A stretch of DNA of 64,000 bases from Cinnamomum chago (lineage: Eukaryota > Streptophyta > Magnoliopsida > Laurales > Lauraceae): NCBI GenBank assembly GCA_038049695.1, contig CP142458.1, positions 41,943,501 through 42,007,500 on the forward strand, read 5' to 3'. The position numbers were made by a program, and so were the translations under genes. The notes below the pieces were generated by a model. It was not told where the DNA came from and did no database searches. It saw only the letters and a program-made list of their open reading frames with translations. Positions 43,087 through 55,469 of this stretch are shown here, piece after piece; within the stretch, counting starts at the first letter, position 1; each line of letters opens with the position of its first letter.

Positions 43087-45342
43087 GACGTGGTAGAAGG
43101 TAAACTTCTTGTTTGTGGGGTAGAAGCCCAGATTTTGTTTGATCCCGGATCCACTCACTCTTTTTCATCCCCTAGTTTTGCTAAGTTGATTGATGCTCCA
43201 TGTAGTGAGTTGGATTACATTTTGGTAGTGACCACTCCAGTAGGAAAACAAGTTGTGTGTAGAAACCATTACCCTAGTTGTACAGTGTTATTAGGAGATG
43301 TTAATCTACCGGCCAACCTCATAGTTTTGGACATGCATGATTTTGATGTCATTTTAGGCATGGATTGGTTAGAAGCATATCATGCCACCATGGATTGTTT
43401 TAGTAAGACCATCACATTCAAATTCCAAGGACCACAGACAGAGTTGATATTTCAGGGGAACAGGAGGAAATCTCAGGCAGGGTTTATTTCAGTGTTGAAG
43501 GCAAGCAGACTAGTGCAGAGTGGGTGTCAGGCATTTATTGCGTTTATCACGGAGGATAAACAGTCCCAAGGGGTGGAGGATATCCCCATTGTGTGTGAAT
43601 TTCCGGATGTTTTTCCAGAAGAAATCCCGGGTTTACCACCAATTAAAGAAGTTGAGTTTACAATTGAGCTCCTTCCAGGGACAGCTCCGATTTCTATTGC
43701 ACCATACAGGATGGCTCCAGCAGAAATGGGTGAGCTAAAGCTCCAATTGCAGGATTTGTTGAGCAAAGGTTTTATTAGGCCAAGTGTTTCACCGTGGGGA
43801 GCACCGGTGTTATTTGTGAAGAAGAAGGATGGAGGTTTGAGAATGTGCATAGACTACCGGAAGTTGAACCATGTGACAGTGAAGAACAAGTATCCTTTGC
43901 CAAGGATAGATGAATTGTTTAACCAATTACAGGGAGCAGCCTATTTTTCCAAGATAGACTTGAGGTCAGGGTACCATCAGTTGAGAGTTAGAGACTCAGA
44001 TGTTCAGAAAACAGCCTTTAGAACAAGATATGGGCACTATGAGTTCTTAGTGATGCCCTTTGGTTTGACAAATGCACCCGCAGTCTTTATGGCTTTGATG
44101 AACAAGGTCTTTGCGCCTTATTTGGATCACTCCACGGTAGTGTTTATTGATGATGTTCTGGTATATTCCAAGAGTAAGAAGGAGCATGAAGAACATTTGA
44201 GGACAGCGTTGCAGCTCTTGAGGGACAACCAGTTATATGCAAAACTCAGTAAGTGCGAATTCTGGTTAGAACAAGTTGCTTTTCTAGGCCACATCATCTC
44301 CAGAGAAGGTTTAGCAGTTGACCCAGCCAAGATAGAAGCAGTTGTTAGTTGGGCAAGGCCAAGCAGTGTGACAGAAATTAGAAGCTTTTTGGGGTTAGCA
44401 GGCTACTACAGGAGATTTGTCCAAGGTTTTTCGTCCATCGCAGCCCCGTTGACAAAATTGACTAGGAAGAATGTTCCATTTGTGTGGACCGATCAGTGTG
44501 AAACCAGTTTCCAAGAGTTGAAGGGAAGGTTAACCACAGCCCCAATTCTTACATTACCCTCGAGCAACGGCGGATTTATTGTTTATACAGATGCTTCGAA
44601 TGTGGGACTGGGTTGTGTATTGATGCAAGATGGCAAGGTGATTGCCTATGGCTCGAGACAGCTGAAGGACCATGAGAAGAATTATGCAACTCACGACTTG
44701 GAGTTGGCAGCAGTTGTTTTCGCATTGAAGATGTGGAGACACTACCTCTATGGGGAGAAATTTGAGGTCCATTCAGATCACAGAAGTTTGCAATATTTGT
44801 TCTCACAGAAGGATTTGAACATGAGGCAGAGAAGGTGGATGGAGTATATCAAAGATTATGACTTTCCAATCAAGTATCATCCAGGCAAAGTGAATGTGGT
44901 AGCAGATGCGTTGAGCAGAAAGTCAGTGGTTATGGCCAGTTTGAGAGGAATGAGTGTCTTACAGCAGTTCGAAGAGTTGGGTGTAGAGGTACAAACCCTG
45001 AGATTGGGTGCAATGTTAGCGAATATGACAGTTTCAGAACCAACCTTCATCCAGAAGATTAAGGAAAATCAGTTGCAAGACCCAGACTTGGCTAAGATAG
45101 TAGAAGTTGTTGCAGAACGCCCCGATTTCAAGATGGTGAATGGAATCTTGTATTTCCGTGACCGGTTGTGTGTGCCAAATGTGGATGATTTGAAGAATGA
45201 GATAATGAACGAAGCTCACAGTACGAGATATTCTATGCATCCGGGTAGCACGAAGATGTACCACAATTTGAGGAATAGATTTTGGTGGAACAACATGAAG
45301 AGAGAGATAGCAACTTTTGTGTCTCATTGTCTAACTTGTTAG
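43087..45342 (+). pseudogene. Element A pol: protease, RT, RNase H, integrase zinc domain
   Basis: Protease [11 protein letters not shown] (about residue 18 from 43090). RT with [33 protein letters not shown] and catalytic [13 protein letters not shown] (about residue 350). RNase H from [20 protein letters not shown] (about residue 500) to [15 protein letters not shown]. Integrase HHCC zinc domain to SHCLTC. A TAG at 45340-45342 stops the frame inside the integrase; otherwise RT and RNase H are unbroken. Confidence 0.93.
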
Positions 45343-46482
45343 TTGATCAAGGCAGAACATCAGAAGCCTCCAGGTTTGTTACAGCCTTTGGAAATTCCGG
45401 AGTGGAAATGGGAGCACATTACCATGGATTTCGTCTCCGGTTTGCCTAATACTAAGAAGGGAAATAATGCAATTTGGATCATTGTAGATCGTCTGACAAA
45501 GTCTGCTCACTTCATTCCGATGAAGACCGGGAATATGATGCATATGGCACCACTGGCAAAGCTATTTGTTGATGAGATTGTTAGTAAGCATGATCAACCC
45601 GTCTCCATTACTTCAGATAGAGACAGTAGATTTGTTTCAAAGTTTTGGAAAACTCTTCATGAGTCGATGGGTACCAAACTTCAGTTCAGCACAGCTTATC
45701 ATCCTCAGACCGATGGTCAGTCAGAAAGGACGATACAGACTATCGAAGACATGTTGCGTGCTTGTGTATTGGATTTCAAGATTCAGTGGGATGAATGCCT
45801 ACCTCTTTGTGAATTTGCTTATAACAATAGTTACCACTCGAGCATTGGTATGGCACCTTTCGAGGCACTCTATGGTAGAAGATGCAGAACTCCGGTTTGC
45901 TGGGAAGAAGTCGGTGAACATAGTTTCCATGGACCGACGATAGTTGGAGAGACAAGTGACAAGGTCAAGCTGATTCAGGAACGGTTGAAGATCGCCCGTA
46001 GTAGGCAGAAGAGTTACGCAGATACTCGCAGAAGAGAATTGCAGTTTCAGGTGGGTGACAAGGTGTTCTTGAAGATCTCACCAGTTAGAGGGACTTTGAG
46101 ATTTGGACAGAAGGGCAAGTTGTCCAGGAGATTTATTGGTCCGTATGAGATTTTGAGCAAGATTGGAGATGTCGCTTATAGGCTTGCGTTACCGCCGGAA
46201 TTCTCCGGGGTGCACAATGTATTTCATGTTTCTATGCTCAAGAAGTATGTCTCTAGTCCTGCACACATTCTACAACATGAGCCTTTGGAAATTCGGGAAG
46301 ATGCCTCGTATGTGGAAAGACCGATCAAAATCATTGACACCAAAGAACAAGAATTGAGAAACCGGACTATTCATTGGGTCAAGGTACTTTGGGAAAATCA
46401 CGAACCAGAGGAAGCCACCTGGGAATTGAGAGAGCAAGTGCAAAGGAAGTATCCACAGCTTTTACCAGAGGTAATTGTTTGA
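45343..46482 (+). pseudogene. Element A integrase core and chromodomain-like tail
   Basis: Same frame as pol after one TAG. Core triad visible: MDFVSGLPNTKKG (Asp), ITSDRDSRFVSKFW (Asp), TDGQSERTIQ (Glu). The C-terminal GPYEILSKIGDVAYRLALP domain and tail RNRTIHWVKVLWENHEPEEA with TWELREQVQRKYPQLL are typical of Tekay/Del chromoviruses, whose tail directs integration into heterochromatin. Ends at TGA 46480-46482. Confidence 0.92.
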
Positions 46483-46506
46483 TTTATTTGGTGGACCAAA
46501 TATCCT

Positions 46507-46519
46507 AAGGGGTGGAGGA
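46507..46519 (+). promoter_or_regulatory. Element A polypurine tract
   Basis: AAGGGGTGGAGGA immediately before the 3' LTR. Confidence 0.85.
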
Positions 46520-47916
46520 TGTTAGACCCCGACCCAGACCAAGTCGATCAGTGTGCGATTAGTATGTGTTTAGTTCTAAGTGGGTTTAGTCGTGGTTGGG
46601 TTGGAAGTGATTAGTTAGTTTTGGACATAGCTTTGGGAATTTTGAGAACGTCTAGTATTAGTCAGACACACTCAGGAAGGCCTGAGTGCACGTATAAGCT
46701 TGGGAAGATCGTATCGGTTTTCGTGTGAGTGTGATTTTGATTTCATTTGAATGATCTTGTTATGTGTTACAACTTTCGTTTTTAAGCCCATTCGTGTTCG
46801 AAGCCCAAAAACCCATGTTTTGGCCCAAAGAGGGTAAAATTGTCCTTTATGCACAAATCTGGACACAATTTTCGAAATCTCAAAACCATGTCAAAAATAT
46901 ACTTTTTGGAAACTAGATATTTCGACGATCGTTTTATCCTTCTTCGTCGAAGTCATCCGAGGCCCACAAGATCATGTTTTAGCCATTTCAAGTTCAGGTC
47001 ACATGGGGCCCATGAGTCATCACTTAATCCCCCTTTCCCTCTTCTTCCACTCACTTTACCAAATCTCTGCAATTTCTGAATCTAGGGCAAGGAAAACCTC
47101 CTTTCTTCTCCATCTTCCCCACCTTGTTTGATCTAGCTAGGGAGCTCCAAAGAAGATTCTAAGACTACCATTTTCTTCATCTCCTTGCAAGCTCTCCATT
47201 GATACAAGTTTCTTGAGTTTTCAAGTTGGGCAAGAACTCCATTTCTTTCCCTCCCTCTTGTTTGGCCATTTCTAGGTAAGGGTTTCCACTCATACTCTCC
47301 ATTGAGTCATTTTAGTTCCTTGAGAGTATGTTTTTCATGTTTTCAAACCCTACTTGGTAAATGGGTTCCTTGTTTCCATTTTTGAGTGAGTTTTGTGTGT
47401 TTTCTTGGTTTTGCTTGTAGTGTGGGATAAGCTTGTGTGAAGTGTTTGAGGAGGAGCGTCAGGAGGAGGCTTGTGAGCCAACTCCCGTGAGAGAGTGGCA
47501 GCCCGACGATGTCATTTAGATGTCGGTCGGGTTCTCGAGTTTCGTCACCTTTAGTCTTGGGGTTTCTTTTGGTTATTTTGAGATTGTATTGACCTTTATT
47601 GGTCTCTTATGGGTTGTACTAAACTTAACTCACTTTCGTGTTAAACTTATAACTTGAACTATGTTTGGGAATGCCATGATAACCTTTTTTTTCTTTGATG
47701 CTATGTCTTGTTATTAAATGTTATAGCACTTAAAGATTTGATTGTGCTTATCGTGATGTGTTTTGCTACACGCTTCCGCAATCGTGTACGTGTGAGTCAG
47801 ATTCCGCGTGTCTTTGGGAATCCTCACCGCGGGAACCTGTGGGAAAACAAAATCTTCAGTAGTAATCATCACCAAATCGCGTCGCGGGCCCGGGGATCCG
47901 TTCCAGGGTCGCGACA
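46520..47916 (+). repeat. Element A 3' LTR
   Basis: 1397 bp, same length as the 5' LTR. Differences seen: AAGCTTGKGAAG, ATCGCGTYGCGG and TTCCRGGGTCGC. Confidence 0.95.
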
Positions 47917-48190
47917 AGGTATAAACGTAGGGATCTGACAAATAAGTGTCATTTGAAACATATTTCAAAGAATGGATATTTAACGAATCGGGTAATCATT
48001 TAAAACAGGTATAAACATAGGAATCTGGCAAACAAGTGTCATTTGAAACATATTTCAAAGCAGGGATATTTAACGAATCGGGTAATCATTTAAAACAGGT
48101 ATAAACATAGGAATCTGGCAAACAAGTGTCATTTGAAACATATTTCAAAGCAGGGATATTTAACAAATCGGGTATTATTTAAAAACAGGT
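47917..48190. repeat. 90-bp tandem repeats in LTR B
   Basis: Units starting AGGTATAAACATAGGAATCT at 47917, 48007 and 48097, with more diverged units to about 48370. The minus-strand LTR B'' has diverged units at about 39120-39660, and LTR B' has the reverse-complement array at about 52310-52740. The AGGTA target of element A is the first five bases of a unit. Confidence 0.9.
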
Positions 48191-49253
48191 ATAAACATAG
48201 ATATCTGACAAACCAAATGTCCTTTAAAGCAAGCTCGGATATTTAACAATTCGGGTATTCCTTTAAAACATGTGTAATCATATAAATCTAGCAAAATCAT
48301 TGATCGTTTGAAACATATGTAAAAGCATGGGTATTTAACGAATCAGGTAATCATTTAAAACATGTGCGGGTACAAAGAACAGAAGACCATATAATAATAA
48401 CTGAGTTTACATTGGAGAATATTAGCACTTGTTTAAATAACAACTTTCATAAAGGAAACGAATCATTTATCGGAAAGCAAGTAAGCAATATAAAACATGT
48501 CGGTATCCAAGGAATCGGGAACTGGCAAGATGGCAATCACAAGAAGCTAAGTCCTCTATCACCGAAGTGACAAGAGTATAACGGGACGTTGGTCTCAGTC
48601 ACACAAGGTGAGGAGACTCAACGCAAATCATATATACAATATAAATATACGGGAACGGGACCACGGTAGCGAACCGGGTATCGGGACGGGACCACGGCAA
48701 TAACCGGGTATCGGGATCCAAACTGCAGCTGGCGGGACCGGAGAGGGATTTCCAAGTCGGTGGATCAAACAGACAAGGTATCCAAGCTTAGTGATGCCGA
48801 CTCATAGGTCAAATAACAAATCGGGACATATGCAAGTAAATCAAGTACAGTAAATAAACGGGTAGAACGGGGGTGCTCAAGGGCACACTGTCATTTCATG
48901 TCGGGCAATACATTTCGGGACAATAACTGTTACTAGTGTAACTTCAATGCTTTCGGGAAAACAAGTCATGTGATGCAAATCTCGGGAAATGAGGTGAAAC
49001 AATGAACTATAACAATTTCGGGTAAAAATATCGGTTTCAAGATCTATTTAAGTGAATAGGGGTCCCGTATGTCGATTATAATAATTACTTGGTACTCCTT
49101 GAGTTTGAAGACATTCCGGGCTCCTTATGCACTTTTACTACTTTCAAAACTTAAAATGAGCTTATGGGTAGAACTAGGTATTACAATAGCAAAAATCAAG
49201 ATTATAAACGGTCCATCCTAGGCATGACATTAGTCCGGAAACATCGAGCTACC
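47922..49253 (-). repeat. LTR B, segment 2
   Basis: Continuation of 35319-36247 after element A; aligns with 39410-40690 of LTR B''. Ends at the insertion of B'. Confidence 0.85.
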
Positions 49254-50954
49254 TGTGAGAACCCGACCCCTAATCTCTTGGATTAGTGTTGTTTATTTGT
49301 GGATTGGTTTCTTTTAGTGGGATTAGTATTTGTTGGATTGAGTTTGTGAGCTAGAATGGTTTCTCTCTAGTTTTGGGACCCTTTGGGGGTTCTTTTAGTG
49401 ACTTTGCGCGAGATTGGGAGATTATTCGAAATTCCTGATAATTCTTGTTTTAGCCTCATTTGACTTATTTTGTTATTCTCTACAACTTTCGTGTTCACTC
49501 CGTGCCCATTCGAAGTTCCGAAAATCAGTTTTTCCAGCCCGGAGGGCAAAACAGTCTTTTCACACCAAATCTGGACCCAAATTTCGAGATCCCAGAACCA
49601 TGCCAAAGTTATACTTTTTGAAAACTAGATTTTATGAGAAACATTTTTCTCTTCTTCGTCGATCGCATCCGAGGCCCACAAATAGATGTTTTACCCTTGG
49701 CAAGCTTTGAGTGTAGTGGGGCCCACACCCACCCATTATATAAGTGACTCCACTCTCTCTTTCTCCCTCATTTTCTCCATTCCATCGACTGAAACCTCCT
49801 AGCTACAGTGCCAGCAGCCCCTCTTCTCCATTTCTTCCATTTCTCTTGCTCTTATGGAGCCTCCAAGCCACCAATCCGACGAGGAAACTCCGGCAACTTC
49901 CTCTCCTTCATCTCCTCTCTTGTTTGACGCCATTTTTGTGGGAAACCAAGGTGGGCAGCCCCTATTGCAAGCTTCTTCTTGTTGATTCATGACTCTAGAG
50001 GTAAAGACTCCTTCCCATTTTCCCTTTTTGTGCAATGGCTTCCCCTTAAGTTCTATTTCCTAGCTTGGTGAGCCCATTCATTGTCTTCCTTTGTTTAACC
50101 CATTTTAGGGTTTGTTTTGGGGGTTTTTGTAGAGATTGTTGATCTTGAGCTTGAGAGGTGATTAGAGGCTTGATTTGCTAGCTTGGGACCCAAGGCAAGT
50201 GGATGAATGGATGGTTTGAATGTTATCAAAGTTTTATGAGAAAATCCTAAATTTTATTACTTGTCCTTGATCATTGGATACATGTTTTCACATATGCTTC
50301 TTGCCATATATATATATTGATTTCGAAATTGCATATCAATGGTTGTTTCTCTCTTGTTAATTTCTTGGAAAGATATGCTTTCAAATTGTCAAAGTTGCTC
50401 ACATGGTCTTGAAATGAATGGGGTTGGTTTCCCCACCCATGTTTATGTTTACTAGCTTGTATGGATTTGAAATAGAAGCTTATTTAAAGAGTTTGGCCAA
50501 CTAATCTATTGTCTTGGAAATGGGATCAATGGTTTTTAATTACCCCTTGATTATGGCAAATGGACCCTTGTATACAATGGGGATTCTTCCCTTTGGTTTG
50601 GTTTTAAGTGAGAAGAAAGGAGATGTTTAGTTTTACTTTTTCATTGGAGTTTTCATGAGGAATGTGGTTGGCTAAGTCATTTAATGTTTTGTAAACATGT
50701 TGGTTTAGCATGTATTGTCCTTTGGTTATATCCTAAATGAATGCTTGTGAAATGGTTTCCTTCCTTCTTGGTATGGATGGGATGTGGAGGAATGAAGTGA
50801 TGAATGATCACAAGTTGGGTTTTTGGAGAAGTGTAAATAGTTGCATTGAAGGAGCTTTCAGCTCAGTTATGTGGCAAGGATTAAGTGGAAGTGAGGAGGA
50901 TGGTTTTGAGGAGGAAAATGACTCAAATATGAACACAGTGGGTGATTCCCGCAC

Positions 50955-51266
50955 TGGCGGTCAGCCTGCGGTCATCCGGCGGCTAGCCTCCTGGTGACTG
51001 GCGGCTAACCGCCAGGTAGCCGAGATGTCACGGATCCTTTTCCAGAGAGCATCATTTTCCACCTGAAAACACGGTCAGCCTCACGGTTAGCTAGCGGCTA
51101 ACCGCCGACCCCATCGGCGGCTAACCGCCAGGTAACCACACTTGGCGGTCAGCTTTCCAGTAAGCTGCATTTCTGCAGCCCAGCCGCGGTCAGCTGTGCG
51201 GTCAGCCAGCGGCTAGCCGCCTGCCCCAGCGGCGGCTAACCGGCAGCTGACCGCCAGGTAACCGAA
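50955..51266. repeat. Palindrome cluster in LTR B' (three blocks)
   Basis: Blocks of GGCGGTCAGCC / GGCGGCTAACCGCC words with TTTTCCAGAGAGC and TTTCCAGTAAGCTG spacers, closing CCAGGTAACCGAAATT. Same type as LTR C and D, but in another LTR family. Confidence 0.85.
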
Positions 51267-51292
51267 ATTCCCCAGATTTCGAAAAGCTCCCC

Positions 51293-51334
51293 GCTCGAAC
51301 GAACAACAATGTCAGCTGTCCGGTTCGTTCGAGC
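51293..51334. repeat. 12-bp inverted repeat beside the B' cluster
   Basis: GCTCGAACGAAC (51293-51304) and GTTCGTTCGAGC (51323-51334), 18-base loop. Confidence 0.9.
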
Positions 51335-53667
51335 GTTGAGCTTTGTCGATCAAAGGAGATTCACTAGGCATTGCATGAGGCCATCCGAGAAAGAAACCAT
51401 ATCACGAGAATGTCATTCGAAGTGTTGAAAATCCAAAGTGCATAAGGAGCCCGGAATGTCTTCAAAATCAAGGAGTACCAAGTAAATTATTATAATCGAC
51501 ATACGGGACCCCTATTCACTTAAATAGATCTTGAAATTATTATTTTTCCCGAAATTATTATAGTTCACTGTCTCACCTCTTTTCCCGAGATTTGCATTAC
51601 ATGACCTGTTTTCCCGAAAGCATTGAAGTTACATTAGTAACAGTTATTGATCCCGAGATGTGTTGCCCGATATGAAATGACAGTGTGCCCTTGAGCACCC
51701 CCGTTTTGCCCGTTTATTTACTGTACTTGATTTACTTGCATATGTCTCGATTGGTTTTGACCTATGAGTCGGCATCACTAAGCTTGGACACCTTGTCGGT
51801 TTGATCCACCGACTTGGAAATCCCTCTCCCGTCCCGCCAGCTGCAGTTTGGATCCCGATACCCGGTTATTACCGTGGTCCCGTCCCAATACCCGGTTCGC
51901 TACCGTGGTCCCGTTCCCGTATATTTATATTGTATATATGATTTACGTTGAGTCTCCTCACCTTGTGTGACTGAGACCAACGTCCCGTTATACTCTTGTC
52001 ACTTCGGTGATAGAGGACTTAGCTTCTTGTGATTGCCATCTTGCCAGTTCCCGATTCCTTGGATACCCGACATGTTCTATATTGCTTACTTGCTTTCCGA
52101 TAAATGATTCGTTTCCTTTATGAAAGTTGTTATTTAAACAAGTGCTAATATTCTCCAATGTAAATTCAGTTATTATTATATTGTCTTCTGTTCTTTGTAC
52201 CCGCACATGTTTTAAATGGATGCCGGTTGGGCAAATACCCATGCTTTTACATATGTTTCAAACGATCGATGGTCTTACTAGATTTATGTGATTACACATG
52301 TTTTAAATGAATACCCGAATTGTTAAATATCCGTGCTTTGTTTTAAATGACATTTGGCTTGTGAGATTCCTATGTTTATACCTGTTTTAAATGATTACCC
52401 GATTCGTTAAATATCCATGCTTGAAATATGTTTTAAACGACACGCGTTTTGCCAGATTCCTATGTTTATACCTGTTTTAAACGATTACCCGATTCGTTAA
52501 ATATCCATGCTTGAAATATGTTTTAAACGACACGCGTTTTGCCAGATTCCTATGTTTATACCTGTTTTAAATGATTACCCGATTCGTTAAATATCCATGC
52601 TTTGAAATATGTTTCAAATGATACTTGTTTGCCAGATCCCTACGTTTATACCTATTTTAAACGATATCCGGTTTGTTAAATATCCATGCGTGGAAATATG
52701 TTTAAATGAACACTAGTTTTGTCAGATTTCTTTGGTTACACCTGTTTAAATGAACACCCGATTTGTTAAATATCCGTATTTCTACATAGGTTTCAAATGG
52801 ACATTGGTTTTGCTAGACTGCTATGAATACCTGGTTTGTTGTATACTTATGTTTTTACTTAAGTTTCAAATGAACGTTGTTTTGCCATACCGCTATATTT
52901 ATACATGTTTTAGACTAACACCCGACTGTCAAATATCTATGATTATAGATGATGTAAACGAACACATGTTTTATTAGATATTCATGTTTTACCCATGCTT
53001 GAAATGAATACAGGTTTTCCCCGAGATTCCCGACTTTTGCACCCGTTTAATTATATGCAGCATTTGATCGCATATCATGATTTATCATATGTTTTATTCT
53101 GCAGTATATTTGTTATCATTTCATCCACCTGCCAGACCGTCGTGTCTGACCCACTACTTTTGGTACTCAGGTTCAGATTTCTTCGTCTCGAGATGAGTGC
53201 TTGGGTTGGCTGTGGAGCCATATTTTGCAGGTTGTTTTGTCGGCTATGTCATGTAGACATTGGGCTTGACATCGGAGCTACATCATTTATGGGGTAGTGG
53301 TTATAGCTTAGTGTTGTACGGCTTTTATTAGCCCTTTTCTTGGGATTCTTAATTAATGTACATTGATAATTGTAACTTGAACATAGATGGGAATGTAATA
53401 TTCTGTTACTGTCAGCTCTGTAATTTATTGTGATGGTTTACTCCAGTCTGATATGATTCTTGATATAATAGCTATATTCTAGAGGTTGAGTGCGACACGG
53501 AATCCGATGGCCACGGACTCTGGGTCGCAACGCCACAAATGCTTCCGCAAATCAGAATGTGTTGGGATGTGTTGTCTTCACACACGCGGATCCTGGGAGA
53601 GTAAAATATATTTATGCTTAATCCCATTCCCACCCCCGAGGTTTCGGTTCGGGGGCGTGACACAACC

Positions 53668-55469
53668 TACTCAGTCATCGAAAGGAATAGAATTAGCGAT
53701 AACTAAGGAAATAGACTTGTGTTTAGATATAAAGAAGATATCGCGTCGTTCCATCCCGTTCAAGATTGAAGTGGATTAACTTCGATGTCACCGAACCCAC
53801 CGTGAGGAGTGTCGGCTCAAGACATCCTCACACATAGGCCAAACAGTCCAAAAAGGGTAGCCAAGGAACCACCTAAAACCAAGAATTAGTGTCTAGATCA
53901 ACACCATTCTTTTCTTTTAGTCCCCTAGTCTTAGAGACCTTAGATTAGGGTATAATTGGTCTTAGCACTAAGGTATATACCCCTAGGACTCATAGAAAGC
54001 CCAAAGGTTTCCAAAAAAGAACAATATCAAATTTCACTGAAAAGCCTCCCAGTTAAAGACAGTCCGATCGATCGGCCGATCGATCGGACCTGGGCGTGCA
54101 GGTCCGGGAACACTTGATTTTTCCTTCCTTTTTCCTTTCCTTTCCAACACTTAAACAATCACATAGAACTATAATCAAGAAGACTCAAATACATGTTTCC
54201 AATACAATAATATGAGCTAAAGAGCTCCTCATTTCAAGTTTCTCCCTTTCCATTCTTTCCATTCACAACAAATCTCAAGGTGGAGAAAACTCATTCATGT
54301 GAAACCATTTGAAACCTTGACAATATGATGCATACATTTTCCAAGCATGAACAAGAGGGAAATAAACTCATCAATAAGCACATTTCGAAATCAATATTAA
54401 TCATAGTAAAGACAACTACTAAAATCACCAAAACCCTTAATGAAACAAGCTTTTTCTCACAAAACATGTTAATAATCAAAACGATCCAATCATCCACTTG
54501 CCTTTGACTCTAATCAAGCAAATCAAGCTCCTAATCACCTCTCAACCTCAAGATCCACAATCTCTACAAAAACCCCCAAAACAAACCCTAAAATGGGTTA
54601 AACAATGAAATGACAAGGAAACCTTTCAATAATCAAGGTGGAGCTTCTCTAAGGCTAGAAGATTACAAATCTAGAAGATGGGAAGAATCACTTACTTGGA
54701 TGACTTCCAAATGAAGAGAACTAGCTCCAAGAAGATCTCAATGTTGATGGATTTCTCCAAAAATGGTATCAAGATGAAGCTTGCAAGGAGAGGAAGAGAT
54801 TGATGATCTCCATTTCGAGTTTGGTGCAAGATTGGTGTGGCTTGGAGATGAAGAAGCAAGAAGAAGAAGAGAAACACAAGGGAAAACCCTAGGTTCAGCT
54901 GGCTGTGCTGGAAAAATGGAGAATGGGATGCAATGAAGGGGGTGGGTTCTCTTATGTTAACAAAGGAGGTTGGGTCCCACAACTTAAGGGACTAGTTTGG
55001 CTGAAATCATCTAATTCGGGACCTCGGATGAATTCGACGAAGAAGGAAGAAATGATCGTCGAAATATCTAGTTTCCAAAAAGTATATGTTTCGTGGGTTT
55101 CGGGAATATCAAGTTTTGGGTACAGATTTGGTTTGCAATGACTGTTTTGCCCTCAAGGCCAAGAAATCGGGTTTCGGGTTCTCAAATGGATACGGGATCA
55201 ACATGAAAGTTGTAGGATTCCTCAAGATGAATGCAACGGGCCAAAAAAACAATACGAAACAAATCGGGAAAATCTCACAAGTAAATGCAAAGCCGAAAAG
55301 GGAACCCCCAAAGGGCCCCACAAGCTACCAAAGCACTCAAAAGCCCAAAACTAGAAGAAAACCCATTCCAGCTCACAAACTCAACCCAACAAATACTAAT
55401 CCCACTAAAAGAAACTAATCCACAAATAAAACAACACTAATCCAAGAGATTAGGGGTCGGGTTCTCACA
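53668..55469 (-). repeat. LTR B, segment 3 (5' end of the LTR)
   Basis: Aligns with 40693-42515 of LTR B''; ends at the LTR start TGTGAGAACCC (55469). Confidence 0.88.
54064..54087. repeat. Two abutting CCGATCGATCGG palindromes in LTR B
   Basis: 54064-54075 and 54076-54087, at the position matching the four-copy cluster of B''. Confidence 0.95.

Larger units (their letters stand above)
36248..47916 (+). mobile_element. Element A: Ty3/gypsy retrotransposon, Tekay-like, inserted in LTR B
   Basis: LTRs 36248-37644 and 46520-47916, both 1397 bp, differ at three positions by eye. TSD AGGTA at 36243-36247 and 47917-47921. Primer site, gag, protease, RT, RNase H, integrase and a C-terminal chromodomain-like segment are present in chromovirus order. 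Gag is split by solo LTR B'' and there are three in-frame stops, so this copy is inactive despite its young LTRs. Confidence 0.95.
49254..53662 (+). mobile_element. Solo LTR B' inserted in LTR B
   Basis: 4409 bp: opens TGTGAGAACCCGACCCC, ends TCGGGGGCGTGACA. TSD CTACC (49249-49253) and CAACC (53663-53667); the undisturbed site in B'' (about 40690) reads GAGCAACCTACTCAG. Opposite orientation to LTR B, same family. Solo. A 261-bp frame at 50737 is not recognised. Confidence 0.9.
34707..55469 (-). mobile_element. Element B: deleted LTR element with ~4-kb LTR, inserted in LTR C
   Basis: TSD ATGAA at 34702-34706 and 55470-55474. Minus strand: 5' LTR from 55469 down to 35319 (net ~4.06 kb after disregarding A and B'), primer site TGGTATCAGAGC at 35316-35305, then only ~600 bp of interior. 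The left terminus TGTCAC equals the last six bases of the LTR read on the plus strand; the rest of the 3' LTR is absent. Interpreted as a large internal deletion. Confidence 0.75.

Noticed and set aside
50737-50997. 86-codon frame in LTR B'
   Set aside because: Runs into the palindrome cluster and has no counterpart in LTR B or B''.
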